A stretch of DNA of 64,000 nt from Jiangella alba (GTDB lineage: Bacteria > Actinomycetota > Actinomycetes > Jiangellales > Jiangellaceae), in assembly GCF_900106035.1 (NCBI RefSeq), contig NZ_FNUC01000004.1, positions 3,323,722 to 3,387,721 on the forward strand, in the 5' to 3' direction. The notes beneath the pieces were generated by a model that saw nothing but the letters and a program-made list of their open reading frames with translations, made no database searches and was not told where the DNA came from. The translations under genes and the position numbers were made by a program. This document shows positions 49,866 through 58,632 of this stretch, one piece after another. Each line of letters opens with the position of its first letter. Position 1 is the first letter of the stretch.

Positions 49866-51490
49866 ACCTTTTCTCGTTCTCTCCTTCGCTTCCGCTGCAG
49901 CTGCGGGTCGGGAACCGGAGCGGCCTCCAGGAGCCGTCTGGTGTAGTCCTCGCGCGGATCCAGCAGGATCTGCCGGCGTGCGCCCTCCTCGACAACGCGG
50001 GAGTCGCTCATCACCACGATCCGATCGGCCAGGCTGTCGACGACGGCGAGGTCGTGGCTGATGAAAAGGCAGGCGAAGCGGAGCTCGCACTGCAGTCTGC
50101 GGAAGAGGTCGAGAACGGTGGACTGCACTGACACGTCCAGCGCCGAGGTCGGCTCGTCCGCGATCAGCAGCACGGGGTCGAGGGCGAGGGCGCGAGCGAT
50201 GGCGACGCGCTGGCGCTGCCCGCCCGAGAGCTCGTGCGCGTAGCGGGTCGACCAGGAGCGCGAGAGCCTCACGGCGTCGAGCAGCTCGTCCGTGCGCGCC
50301 GTCAGCGCCTTCCCGCGCAGGCCGCGGTGGACGCGAAGCGGCTCGCCGATGGACTCGGCCATCGTCCACCGTGGATCGAGGGCGCCCATCGGGTTCTGGA
50401 ACACGACGCCGATCTTCTTCTTCAGGTCCGTCGCCTGCCGCCCTCGGGCCTTCACCGCGTCGACGCCGTCGACGACGATGGTTCCGCTCCTGACCGGCGC
50501 GAGTCCGGTGATGGCCTTGCCGATGGTCGTCTTCCCGGAGCCGGATTCGCCGACCAGGGCCACGACCTCGCCGCGGGCGACGGTCAGGCTCGCGCCGGCG
50601 ACCGCGGTCACGGATTGGAACCGCTGCCGGTACTCGACGGTCAGCTCGTCGAGGACGAGGGCGGGTTCGTCGACCGCGAGCGAGGCGCGGTCGGCCACGT
50701 CGAGGCGCGGAACGGACCTCAGCAGCCGCCGCGTGTAGTCGGCCGAGGGGTGCGCGAAGAGCCGCTCGACGGTCTGGGTCTCCTCCACCCGTCCATCTCT
50801 CATGACGACGACCCGGTCCGCGACGTCGGCCACGACCCCCATGTCGTGGGTGATCAGGAGGACGGCCGTCCCCTCCCGCTCGCGTACCCGCATCAGCAGA
50901 TCGAGGATCTCCCGTTGCACCGTCACGTCGAGTGCCGTCGTCGGTTCGTCGGCGATCAGGATCTCGGGGTCGCAGGCCAGCGCCATGGCGATCACGACCC
51001 GCTGCGCCTGACCGCCGGACAGCTGATGCGGATAGGACCGGGCGCGCTTCTCCGGTTCACGCAACTCGACGGCCGCGAGCAGTTCGATCGCCCGGCGCCG
51101 GCGATCGCGCGCGCTCAGACCGGGGGAGTGCTTTCGCAGCACCTCTCGGATCTGGAACCCGATCGTGAAGACCGGGTCGAGCGCGCCGAACGGGTCCTGG
51201 AAGATCATCGCGATGCGCCGGCCACGGATGCCCTGAAGGGTCTTCTCATCGGCGTTCAGCAGTTCCTCGCCGTCGAGCCGGACGCTGCCGGTCACCTCGG
51301 CGTTGCCGGGGAGCAGACCAAGGACGCTCATCGCCGTGACGGACTTCCCCGAGCCGGACTCACCGACGACGGCGACGATCTCCTTGTCGAGGACCTCGAA
51401 CGACACGCCGTGCACCGCGCGGCTCTCGTCGCCTCGCCGGGATCGAAAGGCCACCGTCAGATCGTCGAGTGCGAGCAGAGGCGCATTCAT
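49862..51490 (-). CDS. Dipeptide/oligopeptide ABC transporter, double ATPase
   Basis: 542 residues containing two complete ABC domains (DppD- and DppF-like fused). First: Walker A GESGSGKSVT, signature LSGGQAQRV, Walker B LIADEPTTALD (about 35-260). Second: GESGSGKTTI, LSGGQRQRV, LIADEPTSALD (about 300-520), with C-terminal DYTRRLLEA of the peptide-importer group. It powers uptake through the two permeases encoded upstream. It overlaps the GbsR-type regulator by ATGA and the peptidase likewise. Confidence 0.94.
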   Translation of the reverse strand: MNAPLLALDDLTVAFRSRRGDESRAVHGVSFEVLDKEIVAVVGESGSGKSVTAMSVLGLLPGNAEVTGSVRLDGEELLNADEKTLQGIRGRRIAMIFQDPFGALDPVFTIGFQIREVLRKHSPGLSARDRRRRAIELLAAVELREPEKRARSYPHQLSGGQAQRVVIAMALACDPEILIADEPTTALDVTVQREILDLLMRVREREGTAVLLITHDMGVVADVADRVVVMRDGRVEETQTVERLFAHPSADYTRRLLRSVPRLDVADRASLAVDEPALVLDELTVEYRQRFQSVTAVAGASLTVARGEVVALVGESGSGKTTIGKAITGLAPVRSGTIVVDGVDAVKARGRQATDLKKKIGVVFQNPMGALDPRWTMAESIGEPLRVHRGLRGKALTARTDELLDAVRLSRSWSTRYAHELSGGQRQRVAIARALALDPVLLIADEPTSALDVSVQSTVLDLFRRLQCELRFACLFISHDLAVVDSLADRIVVMSDSRVVEEGARRQILLDPREDYTRRLLEAAPVPDPQLQRKRRREREKV

Positions 51491-52041
51491 GGATTCTCCT
51501 CGTGATCCAGGCGTGTGATCGCGGCCAGCATCTCCGCGGGAAGCTCCTGCGGCGGGGGAGTGTCCTCCTCCTGGTCCCGATAGGTGTGCCACTGCTCGAG
51601 CACATTGCGGTGATACTGATCGACCCATGCCATGTAGCGACTGCCGTTGCGAAGGCGTCGAGCGGGCGCCGGCTCCGCGCCGGCCGGCGTCGACATGGCG
51701 GTTCGCAGGACCTCCTCCATCCGCTGGAGGCCGAGTTTCTCGCGGCTGAGGAATGCCCCCCAGACGTCGTCCTCCGCCCGGAAACAGGTGGCTCTGCTGT
51801 TCGGGATCGACACTTTCGTGATGTACCCGGATCCGAGGAGCGCCCGAGTCGCCGTCGAGATGGTGCCGGGACTCGTGTTCAGCAGTCTGCCGAGGTCGGC
51901 CGAGGAGAGGTACGGCTCGTCCGTGATGATCAGCAGAGCGAGGACTCGTCCGTTCATTCGCTTTCCGCGCATCAGCTCCCAGGCGTCGGTGAACCGATCG
52001 ATGAACGTGCGGACTTCGTCACTCAGTTCGCTCATCTCCAT
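51487..52041 (-). CDS. GbsR/MarR-family transcriptional regulator
   Basis: 184 residues. Winged-helix residues 10-100 show WELMRGKRMNGRVLALLI, LSSADLGRLLNTSPGTIS and ATRALLGSGYITKV, the GbsR-type MarR subfamily. The helical C-terminal part (YMAWVDQYHRNVLEQWH) serves in dimerisation. It sits inside the peptide-uptake operon between permease and ATPase and probably represses it in the absence of substrate; an AT-rich palindrome at the operon promoter is a candidate site. ATG 52041 or 52035 are both possible. Confidence 0.85.
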   Translation of the reverse strand: MEMSELSDEVRTFIDRFTDAWELMRGKRMNGRVLALLIITDEPYLSSADLGRLLNTSPGTISTATRALLGSGYITKVSIPNSRATCFRAEDDVWGAFLSREKLGLQRMEEVLRTAMSTPAGAEPAPARRLRNGSRYMAWVDQYHRNVLEQWHTYRDQEEDTPPPQELPAEMLAAITRLDHEENP

Positions 52042-52105
52042 GGAAATGCGCTCCTCACGCGTTCGATGTCTCCGACGGCAAGATCTTCACACGCGACGTC
52101 GATGC

Positions 52106-53002
52106 TCATGTGCGGCCCCGAGGGTCGAGAGCATCGCGAAGGGCGTCGCCGAGCATGATGAGACTGATCACCGTGACGGTGAGGAAGATGCTGGGAAAGA
52201 CGACCGTGTGGGGAGCGGACTGGAAGTACGACTGCGCGGTCGAGAGCTGGACTCCCCACGAGATGGACGGCGGCACGAGGCCGACCCCGAGGAAGGTCAG
52301 GGTGGCTTCCGCCCCGATGACGCCGCCCACCATCGTCGCGGCGATGGCCAGGGTCGGGGCAAGGGAGTTGGGCAGCACGTGGGTGAGGACGACGCGTGCC
52401 CGCGACAACCCCAGCACGTGTGCGGCCTGCACGAACTCTCGTTCACGCACCTCCTTGACCGAACTCCGGATGAGCCGGGCGAAGGTGGGCCACGAGAAGA
52501 AGGCCAGCACCGCGGCCAGCAGCAGCGGGGACCGGTTCGGCGCGGTGTTGAGCACGATGATCGCGCCGAGCAGGAACGGGAAGCCCAGCACCACGTCCGC
52601 GGTGCGCGCGATCAGCGCGTCGACCCACCCTCCGGCGTATCCCGCAAGCGTTCCGAGCGCCACGGCGACGACCAAGCAGATCGCCGTCGTCGCGAGGCCG
52701 ATGAACAGCGACGTCCTCGTGCCGGACAGCACGTTGGCCAGGACGTCACAGCCCTGCACGTCGGTGCCGAACAGGTGCCCGGGCACTGGCGGGCGGTTCG
52801 ACTCCGCCAGGTCGCAGGCGCGCGGATCGCCCTCGCCGAAGATCCCCGCAAGCGGGCCCGGAATCGCCGCGACGATCGCCAGCAGGGCCAGCAGGACGAC
52901 GCTCACCCAGAACTGGACCCGGGTCCGCAACGTGGCCCAGAGGCCCCGTGTGGTGGCCCGGTCGAGGGCGCCGTCGAGCGCCACGGTGGCCGGCTCAGTC
53001 AT
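52106..53002 (-). CDS. Peptide ABC transporter permease (DppC type)
   Basis: 298 residues from ATG 53002. The N-terminal OppC_N segment is followed by six helices, with PGHLFGTDVQGCDVLANVL, GTLAGYAGGWVDALI and the coupling loop REREFVQAAHVLG then LPNSLAPTLAIA. It forms the translocation pore together with the DppB-type subunit, whose gene overlaps it by eight bases. A 64-base gap before the regulator gene holds no further gene. Confidence 0.92.
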   Translation of the reverse strand: MTEPATVALDGALDRATTRGLWATLRTRVQFWVSVVLLALLAIVAAIPGPLAGIFGEGDPRACDLAESNRPPVPGHLFGTDVQGCDVLANVLSGTRTSLFIGLATTAICLVVAVALGTLAGYAGGWVDALIARTADVVLGFPFLLGAIIVLNTAPNRSPLLLAAVLAFFSWPTFARLIRSSVKEVREREFVQAAHVLGLSRARVVLTHVLPNSLAPTLAIAATMVGGVIGAEATLTFLGVGLVPPSISWGVQLSTAQSYFQSAPHTVVFPSIFLTVTVISLIMLGDALRDALDPRGRT

Positions 53003-53921
53003 GGCGGATCCTTGGGTCGAGGACGGTCGAGAGGATGTCGACGAGCACGTTGGTGACGAGGAAGATGAACACGAGCGTCGTGGCGACGCCCACGACCAGC
53101 GTCCCCTCCTGGTCCTGGATGGCCTTGTACAGCAGCTGTCCCACTCCGTTGATGTTGAAGATGGCTTCGACGACCACCGTTCCTCCCAGCAGGGAGCCCA
53201 GCTGAATGGCCAGGACGTTGACGACGGGGGCCGCGGCGTTGCGCATGACGTGCAGGCCGACGACGTTGCCCTGCGACATGCCCTTCGCCCTCAGCGTCCG
53301 CACGAAGTCCGACCGCATCGTGTCGATGACGCTGCCGCGCATGAGCCTCGAGACGCCGGCCAATCCGTAGATCGCGATGATCAGCGCGGGGAGGAGGTAG
53401 GCCCGGGGCCACCCATCGCTCACGCCGGCGATGGGCGCCCACCCGAGCGTGATGCCGATGAGGTACTGCGCCATGATGCCCATGACGAAGATGGGCACCG
53501 ACTCCGCGACGATCGTGCCGAGGAGCACGCCCCGGTCCAGCGCCGAACCGCGTCGCAGGCCCGCCGCCAGTCCCAGGGCGATGCTGATGAGCACCGTCAA
53601 CGTCCACGCCGTCAGCGCGAGCTTGATCGTAGTGGGCCAGCGACTGGCCATCTGCTCGCCCACGGACTGGCCGGTGAAGGTCGTGCCGAAATCGCCCCGA
53701 GCCAGGCCGCCCAGATAGTCGAGGTACTGCTGCCAGATCGGAAGGTCCAGCCCGTAACGCGACCGCAGCTGCTGCTGTACGGATTCCGGCAGCGGCCGGT
53801 CCCCGCCGAGGGCCGCGATCGGGTCGCCGGGCAGCAGGAACACCGCGCAGTAGATGACGAACGTGACACCGAAGAAGACGATGACCAGTTCGAGGAGCCG
53901 GCGGGATACGTAGCGGGTCAT
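52995..53921 (-). CDS. Peptide ABC transporter permease (DppB type)
   Basis: 308 residues from ATG 53921. Begins MTRYVSRRLLELVIVFFGV, with the periplasmic LPGDPIAALGGDRPLPE segment, six helices and coupling loop DFVRTLRAKGMSQGNVV followed by HVMRNAAAPVVNVLA. It is the first pore subunit of the importer, 17 bases after the substrate-binding protein stop and overlapping DppC. Confidence 0.93.
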   Translation of the reverse strand: MTRYVSRRLLELVIVFFGVTFVIYCAVFLLPGDPIAALGGDRPLPESVQQQLRSRYGLDLPIWQQYLDYLGGLARGDFGTTFTGQSVGEQMASRWPTTIKLALTAWTLTVLISIALGLAAGLRRGSALDRGVLLGTIVAESVPIFVMGIMAQYLIGITLGWAPIAGVSDGWPRAYLLPALIIAIYGLAGVSRLMRGSVIDTMRSDFVRTLRAKGMSQGNVVGLHVMRNAAAPVVNVLAIQLGSLLGGTVVVEAIFNINGVGQLLYKAIQDQEGTLVVGVATTLVFIFLVTNVLVDILSTVLDPRIRHD

Positions 53922-53938
53922 GGTGCCTCCGGTGAGGC

Positions 53939-55540
53939 TCAGTCCTCGGCGAGGATCACGTCGGTGAGCAGCGGTTCGCCCACCGCCGAGGCAGTGAGCT
54001 CCGCGACCTTGTCGGAGGTGACGAAGTTGTACGACTCCTCGAACAGCGGCACGATCGGGAACTGCTCCGCGAGGTGCCGCTGAGCCTCCGCGTACGCCTC
54101 GCCGTCCTCGCTGCCGCTCGCGTCCGCGTCGTTCAGCGCCTGCTCGACGTCGGGAATGATCGCTCCGCCGCAGTTGGTGCACCCGGGGGCGCTCGTGAAC
54201 ATCGCCCTCAGGGTCGACTGCTGGCTCGGGTAGAGCGCGCCCCAGCGGGCGAAGAAGGGCCCGTCCAGCACCTCGTTGTTGCGGTCCTCGCTGAACTCCG
54301 CCCATCCGACGGACGGCCGGGCGACGGCGTCGACACCGAGGTTCTGCCGCAGGTAGTTCGCGACGGCGTTGAACAGGTCGTCGTGGCCCGCGCCGCCGGG
54401 GAAATGGATCGTGAGCTGTCCCTCGAAGCCGCCCGCTTCTGCCAGGAGCTCGGCCGCGGCCTCGGGGTCGTACTCGCAGTACTCCCCGCAGATGCCGTCG
54501 GGGTTGCCGGGCATGATCGACGGCGTCCACGCCGTGGCGGGCGCGTTCAGGTTGCCGAAGAGCGCCTCGTTGATCGCGTCGCGGTCGATGGCCATCGAGA
54601 TGGCCTGCCTGACGCGGACGTCGTCGAACCTCGGGTCCCAGTACGGGATGCTCAGGTAGCTGATCGCGGGTCCGGAGAAGCTGTAGACGTGGTCGTCCTC
54701 GAAGTCGTCGGCCACCTGCATCATCCGGTTGGCCGGGAGCCGCACGAGGTCGACGTTGCCGGCGAGTGCATCGGTGTAGGCGGTGAGCCGGTCCGAGTAG
54801 GGCACCCAGGTGAGCTTGTCGACCGCCGGCTCGTCGCCGGCATAGTCCTGGTACCGCTCGGCGACGATGGGCTCGCCTTCGGTCCACCCCGTGGTCACCG
54901 CGAAGGGACCGTTCCCGATCGGCTGCTTCCCGTACGCGTCCAGATCGTCGAACGCGCTCGGCGGCATCGGATAGAAGGCGGTCTGGGCCTGCGAGAGCTC
55001 GACGGGGAACTGGCTGTCGGCCTGGTTGAGTGTGACGTTGAAGGTCAGGTCGTCGACGACCGTCAACCCGGAGAGCTCGTCCGTGGCCGGCTCACCCTCG
55101 GCCGGATTCAGGTCCGAGTATCCGGCGATCACCGCCAGCTGTCCGGAGTTCTCGAAAGCGTTCGGCGCGTACGCCACCGTGTTCCAGCTGTCCACGTAGT
55201 CCTGAGCCGTCACCGGGGTGCCGTCGTGGAAGGTCCAGCCGTCGCGCAGCGTGATCGTCCAGTGGATCTGATCGTCGCTCTCGACCGATTCGGCCGCGAC
55301 GTAGCTGAGCTCACCGTCGGCATCGAGAAAGGTCAGCGGGCTGAAGACGGACATGGTGAGCCCGAACGCGTTGCTCTGGCGGCCGGGCACGAGGTTGGGC
55401 ACCGGATCGGAGGAGCCGATCACCAGCTCGGCGGGCGCACCCTCGCCCTCGTCCACCCCCGACTCCGCGCCGCTGCACCCGGTCAGCAGCAGCGCGACCA
55501 ACACGGATGTGGCCCCTGCGCCTTTCAACGAACCTCGCAT
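53939..55540 (-). CDS. Peptide ABC transporter substrate-binding lipoprotein
   Basis: 533 residues; ATG 55540 lies six bases after AAGGAGG. Lipobox LLLTGCSG with Cys22 anchors it to the membrane. SBP_bac_5 fold: SVFSPLTFLDADGELSY, LRDGWTFHDGTPVTAQDYV, YWDPRFDDVRVRQAISMAID, and C-terminal PIVPLFEESYNFV. It captures peptides or related amides outside and hands them to the DppBC pore. First gene of the minus-strand operon. Confidence 0.94.
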   Translation of the reverse strand: MRGSLKGAGATSVLVALLLTGCSGAESGVDEGEGAPAELVIGSSDPVPNLVPGRQSNAFGLTMSVFSPLTFLDADGELSYVAAESVESDDQIHWTITLRDGWTFHDGTPVTAQDYVDSWNTVAYAPNAFENSGQLAVIAGYSDLNPAEGEPATDELSGLTVVDDLTFNVTLNQADSQFPVELSQAQTAFYPMPPSAFDDLDAYGKQPIGNGPFAVTTGWTEGEPIVAERYQDYAGDEPAVDKLTWVPYSDRLTAYTDALAGNVDLVRLPANRMMQVADDFEDDHVYSFSGPAISYLSIPYWDPRFDDVRVRQAISMAIDRDAINEALFGNLNAPATAWTPSIMPGNPDGICGEYCEYDPEAAAELLAEAGGFEGQLTIHFPGGAGHDDLFNAVANYLRQNLGVDAVARPSVGWAEFSEDRNNEVLDGPFFARWGALYPSQQSTLRAMFTSAPGCTNCGGAIIPDVEQALNDADASGSEDGEAYAEAQRHLAEQFPIVPLFEESYNFVTSDKVAELTASAVGEPLLTDVILAED

Positions 55541-55575
55541 GAAGCTCCTCCTTAGGCGGATCGGTGAGGGGCGCG

Positions 55576-55605
55576 AGCATACTGAACTTTTAGTTTTTTT
55601 AAAAG
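55576..55605 (-). promoter_or_regulatory. Operon promoter with AT-rich palindromic operator
   Basis: On the minus strand, -10 TATGCT lies at 55581-55576. Immediately upstream is AACTTTTAGTT (55585-55595), a palindrome with 4-base arms, nested in CTTTTA/TAAAAG (55587-55605). Such an AT-rich patch is rare in this DNA and suits a GbsR/MarR site controlling the peptide operon. Confidence 0.45.
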
Positions 55606-55727
55606 GCTCCAAGCAGTCGAGGGTGCGATGGGCGGACGCTTCGACGGCGAGAGGCTCGTCGGCGGCGACGAGTTCGTGTCGCGTCACACCTGCCGCGGTG
55701 TCCCCGCCACGCGGCCGAGCCGATCAG

Positions 55728-56420
55728 TCAGGAGTCGCGCAGGATGGCGAGGTCGCTGACGGTCGTCACGTGCGCGTGCATCGCCGCGGCAGCGGCCTCC
55801 GCATCGCCGTCCCGGATCGCGGCAGCGATGCGACGGTGCTGCTCGAGGGACTCGATCGGCCGCCCGGGCTGACCGAGTGACTCGATGCGGGTCTCGGTGA
55901 TCTCGGCCGTCAGCTCCAGCATCACGCGGCTGAGGAGCCCGGAACTGGCGGCTGCCGTCACGGCGGCGTGGAACCTCTCGTCGCCCTCCACGCCGCGTCC
56001 GCCTCGCTCGATGTCAGCAGTCATCTGCTCGAGCGCCGCTTCCATCGCGGCGACGTCGGCATCCGTGCGCCTGGCCGCGGCCAAGGCGGCGAGCTTCGTC
56101 TCGATCGCGTCACGAGCGTCGAGGACATCGGGTAGCCGGCGGGCATGCTCACGAATGGCATCGACGATCCGCCCCATGCTCGCCCCGGACGTGACCGCCA
56201 CACCGTCACCGTGGCGCACCGCGACAGCACCCACGACCTCCATGGCCACCAGGGCCTGGCTGACCGTCGTGCGGCTGACCCCCAGACTGCTCGCGAGCTC
56301 CCGCTCGGGAGGCAGGCGATCGCCGACCCGGAGCTGGTTCTCGTCGATCCAGGCGGCGATCTGCCGGGCAACAGTCTCGTAGAGCCGGGGGCGGGCGACA
56401 GGGCGGATCTGATGGGCCAC
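55728..56420 (-). CDS. GntR-family regulator (FadR/FCD subfamily)
   Basis: 230 residues from GTG 56420. Winged helix 10-75 with GDRLPPERELASSLGVSRTT and VAVRHGDGVAV; helical FCD ligand-binding domain 90-220 with DARDAIETKLAALAA, DERFHAAVTAAAS and EHRRIA-like EQHRRIAAAIRDGD plus HAHV metal ligands. FadR-type regulators sense organic acids or acyl compounds. Divergent from the carboxyltransferase gene across about 80 bases containing a TTGAC/GTCAA palindrome. Confidence 0.9.
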   Translation of the reverse strand: MAHQIRPVARPRLYETVARQIAAWIDENQLRVGDRLPPERELASSLGVSRTTVSQALVAMEVVGAVAVRHGDGVAVTSGASMGRIVDAIREHARRLPDVLDARDAIETKLAALAAARRTDADVAAMEAALEQMTADIERGGRGVEGDERFHAAVTAAASSGLLSRVMLELTAEITETRIESLGQPGRPIESLEQHRRIAAAIRDGDAEAAAAAMHAHVTTVSDLAILRDS

Positions 56421-56432
56421 ACGGCCACCCTA

Positions 56433-56448
56433 TTGACAGACCCGTCAA
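56433..56448. promoter_or_regulatory. GntR-type operator candidate
   Basis: TTGAC (56433-56437), six-base spacer, GTCAA (56444-56448), between the divergent GntR and carboxyltransferase genes. TTGACA also matches a -35. Confidence 0.45.
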
Positions 56449-56502
56449 GTGGCATATTGGCTGGGCCACTGATCCAGTAGTCCTTTGTCGCGAGGGAGTC
56501 CC

Positions 56503-57945
56503 ATGCCTGCGTCTGCGAACGATGTCATCGAGGCGGTCGTCGACCACGGGACCTACGAGTCGTGGGACGCACCGTGCACAGTCTCAGGCGCCGACGTCGA
56601 GTACCGCGCTGCTCTGGCGCGTGCCCGGGCGCGAAGCGGCGTCGACGAGGCGGTGCTAACCGGAGTGGGGCGCGTGGCTGGACACCCGGTCGTGCTCATC
56701 GTCAGCGAGTTCGCCTTCCTCGCCGGCTCCATCGGCGTCGCAGCCGCTGACCGGATCGTCGATGCGCTGGCGCGGGCGACCCGGTCGGGCCTGCCGGTCC
56801 TGGCGTCCACTGCCTCCGGAGGAACCCGGATGCAGGAGGGGGCACCCGCCTTCGTCCGGATGCTCGACATCAGCGCCGCCGTTGCACGCCATCGCACGGC
56901 CGGGCTGGCCTACTTCGTCCATCTGCGCCATCCCACGACCGGAGGGGTCATGGCCTCCTGGGGCGCGCTCGGGCAGATCACACTGGCCCAGCCGGGCGCC
57001 TTGCTCGGCTTCGTCGGCCCACGCGTCACCGAGGTCCTGACCGGAGCACCGATGCCCGAAGGGGTGCAGACCGCGGAGAACCTCGCTGCCCGCGGCCTCG
57101 TCGACGCGCTGACTCCCGTCAGCGAGCTGCGTCGGCTCCTCACCACGATCCTCGGAGCGCTCCGCGGCGCTCGCCTTCGCACCAGCAGCCCGGCAGCCCG
57201 GCCACCGCGCACGCCTCGGACGCTCGAACCCGCCGACACCTGGGCATCGGTCGAGATCACGCGCCGACGCGATCGGGTCACGCTCACCGACCTCTACCGC
57301 AACGGCATCGCCGTGCTCGTCCCGCTGGCGGGAACCGGCCGCGGCCGGCCTGCGATCCACCTCGGCCTCGCCAGCGTCGCCGGCGTCGCGTGCGTCCTCA
57401 TCGCGCAAGACCGACGATCGGACCAGCCCATACGTCCGCACGACCTGCGCGCGGCACGCCGGGCGATGGCACTTGCCGAGGAATGGAGGCTGCCGGTGAT
57501 CACCGTCATCGACACCCCAGGCGCCGACCTCTCCGCTGAGGCGGAGAACAGCGGGCTTGCGTTCGCCATCGCCCAATGCGTCGCCGCCCTGCCCACCCTG
57601 GCCGTGCCGTCCGTCGCCGTCCTCCTCGGCCAGGGCGCTGGAGGCGCCGCTCTGGCACTCCTCGGCGCCCGACGAGTCATCGCAACACAACACGCGTGGC
57701 TCGCACCGCTTCCGCCCGAAGGCGCGAGCGCGATCATCCACCGTGATACCGGCCACGCCCCGGACCTGACCCGACAGCAAAGGATCGGCGCTCCACAACT
57801 GTTCGCCGCCGGCATCGTTCACCACGTCGTTCCCGAGCCTGACGGCCAAGCCCCTGACGACTTGGCAGCCGCCGTGACCGATGCCGTAACCAACACGCTG
57901 AAGCAGCTTCCGCTCCGGCCTGATCGTGGCGGCGCGCAAGGGTGA
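56503..57945 (+). CDS. AccD-AccA-like fused acyl-CoA carboxyltransferase
   Basis: 480 residues; ATG 56503 follows GAGGGAG. The N-terminal half resembles the beta subunit of acetyl-CoA carboxylase carboxyltransferase (VSEFAFLAGSIGVAAAD, ASTASGGTRMQEG), but the zinc ribbon is missing. The C-terminal half resembles the alpha subunit (VITVIDTPGADLSAEAE, LLGQGAGGAALALLGA). The reaction would move a carboxyl group from biotin to acyl-CoA. No biotin carboxylase or carrier gene is nearby, so partners must be elsewhere, or the protein is a malonate-decarboxylase-like homologue. A FadR-type regulator gene faces it and probably controls it. Confidence 0.82.
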   Translation: MPASANDVIEAVVDHGTYESWDAPCTVSGADVEYRAALARARARSGVDEAVLTGVGRVAGHPVVLIVSEFAFLAGSIGVAAADRIVDALARATRSGLPVLASTASGGTRMQEGAPAFVRMLDISAAVARHRTAGLAYFVHLRHPTTGGVMASWGALGQITLAQPGALLGFVGPRVTEVLTGAPMPEGVQTAENLAARGLVDALTPVSELRRLLTTILGALRGARLRTSSPAARPPRTPRTLEPADTWASVEITRRRDRVTLTDLYRNGIAVLVPLAGTGRGRPAIHLGLASVAGVACVLIAQDRRSDQPIRPHDLRAARRAMALAEEWRLPVITVIDTPGADLSAEAENSGLAFAIAQCVAALPTLAVPSVAVLLGQGAGGAALALLGARRVIATQHAWLAPLPPEGASAIIHRDTGHAPDLTRQQRIGAPQLFAAGIVHHVVPEPDGQAPDDLAAAVTDAVTNTLKQLPLRPDRGGAQG

Positions 57946-58182
57946 GGCGTTCTACGTCGGCACCGGCCTCCTCGCTGTCCTGCCGCTGCACCCTGTACCG
58001 CGGACGGATCGACGCCGCCCACGGGCATGGCCGAGGGGCGCGAAAGCCTGGCCATGTACGTGCCAAGAACGCGTAGAGAGCCACTCAGCGCCGTCAACGG
58101 GTGGGCAAACGGTAGCGGCCTCCCACCGGCGCTCTAGCAGGCGAGAGGCTGTTGCCTCAGGGTAGCCACGACGGGATTCGAA

Positions 58183-58611
58183 CACGAGACGCTCGGCGGT
58201 CCGCGTGGCGGGGTGATCCTCACCAACCGTGCCGATCTGGCCAAGAAGTTCAATACCGCGGTCTTCCCGGGTCAGCAGGGCGGGCCGCTGGAACACGTGA
58301 TCGCGGCCAAGGCGGTGGCGTTCAAGCAGGCCGCGACCAAGGAGTTCCGGGACCGGCAACGACGCACCCTCGACGGGGCACGGACCTTCGCGGAGCGACT
58401 GCTGGCGGATGACGTACAGGCCGCCGGCATTGCCGTCCCCACCCGCGGGACGCAGGGGCATCTGGTGGTCGTGGACCTGCGCCACTCCGATCTCGACGGC
58501 CAGCAGGCCGAGGATCGGCTCGACACAGCCGGGATCACCGTCAACCGCCGAGAGCCGCCTGCGTGACCGTGTGGATCGGCTGGCGTCGCGGTTCCCGCTG
58601 TATCCCGGTGT
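58183..58611 (+). pseudogene. glyA: Serine hydroxymethyltransferase (GlyA) remnant with internal deletion
   Basis: Starts in mid-domain with [15 protein letters not shown], just after where the PLP lysine would be (THK becomes HET), then [19 protein letters not shown] and [18 protein letters not shown], to GITVNR. Here about 70 residues are lost and a frame change leads to the C-terminal [19 protein letters not shown]. The N-terminal ~240 residues including most of the PLP site are missing. A clear relic, not functional. Confidence 0.85.
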
Positions 58612-58632
58612 TGGACATGGGTGTCGCGCCGG

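Noticed and set aside
58160..58190. Functional tRNA gene
   Set aside because: Only a T-loop and acceptor-like end is visible; the T-stem 5' side does not pair and no anticodon arm is found.
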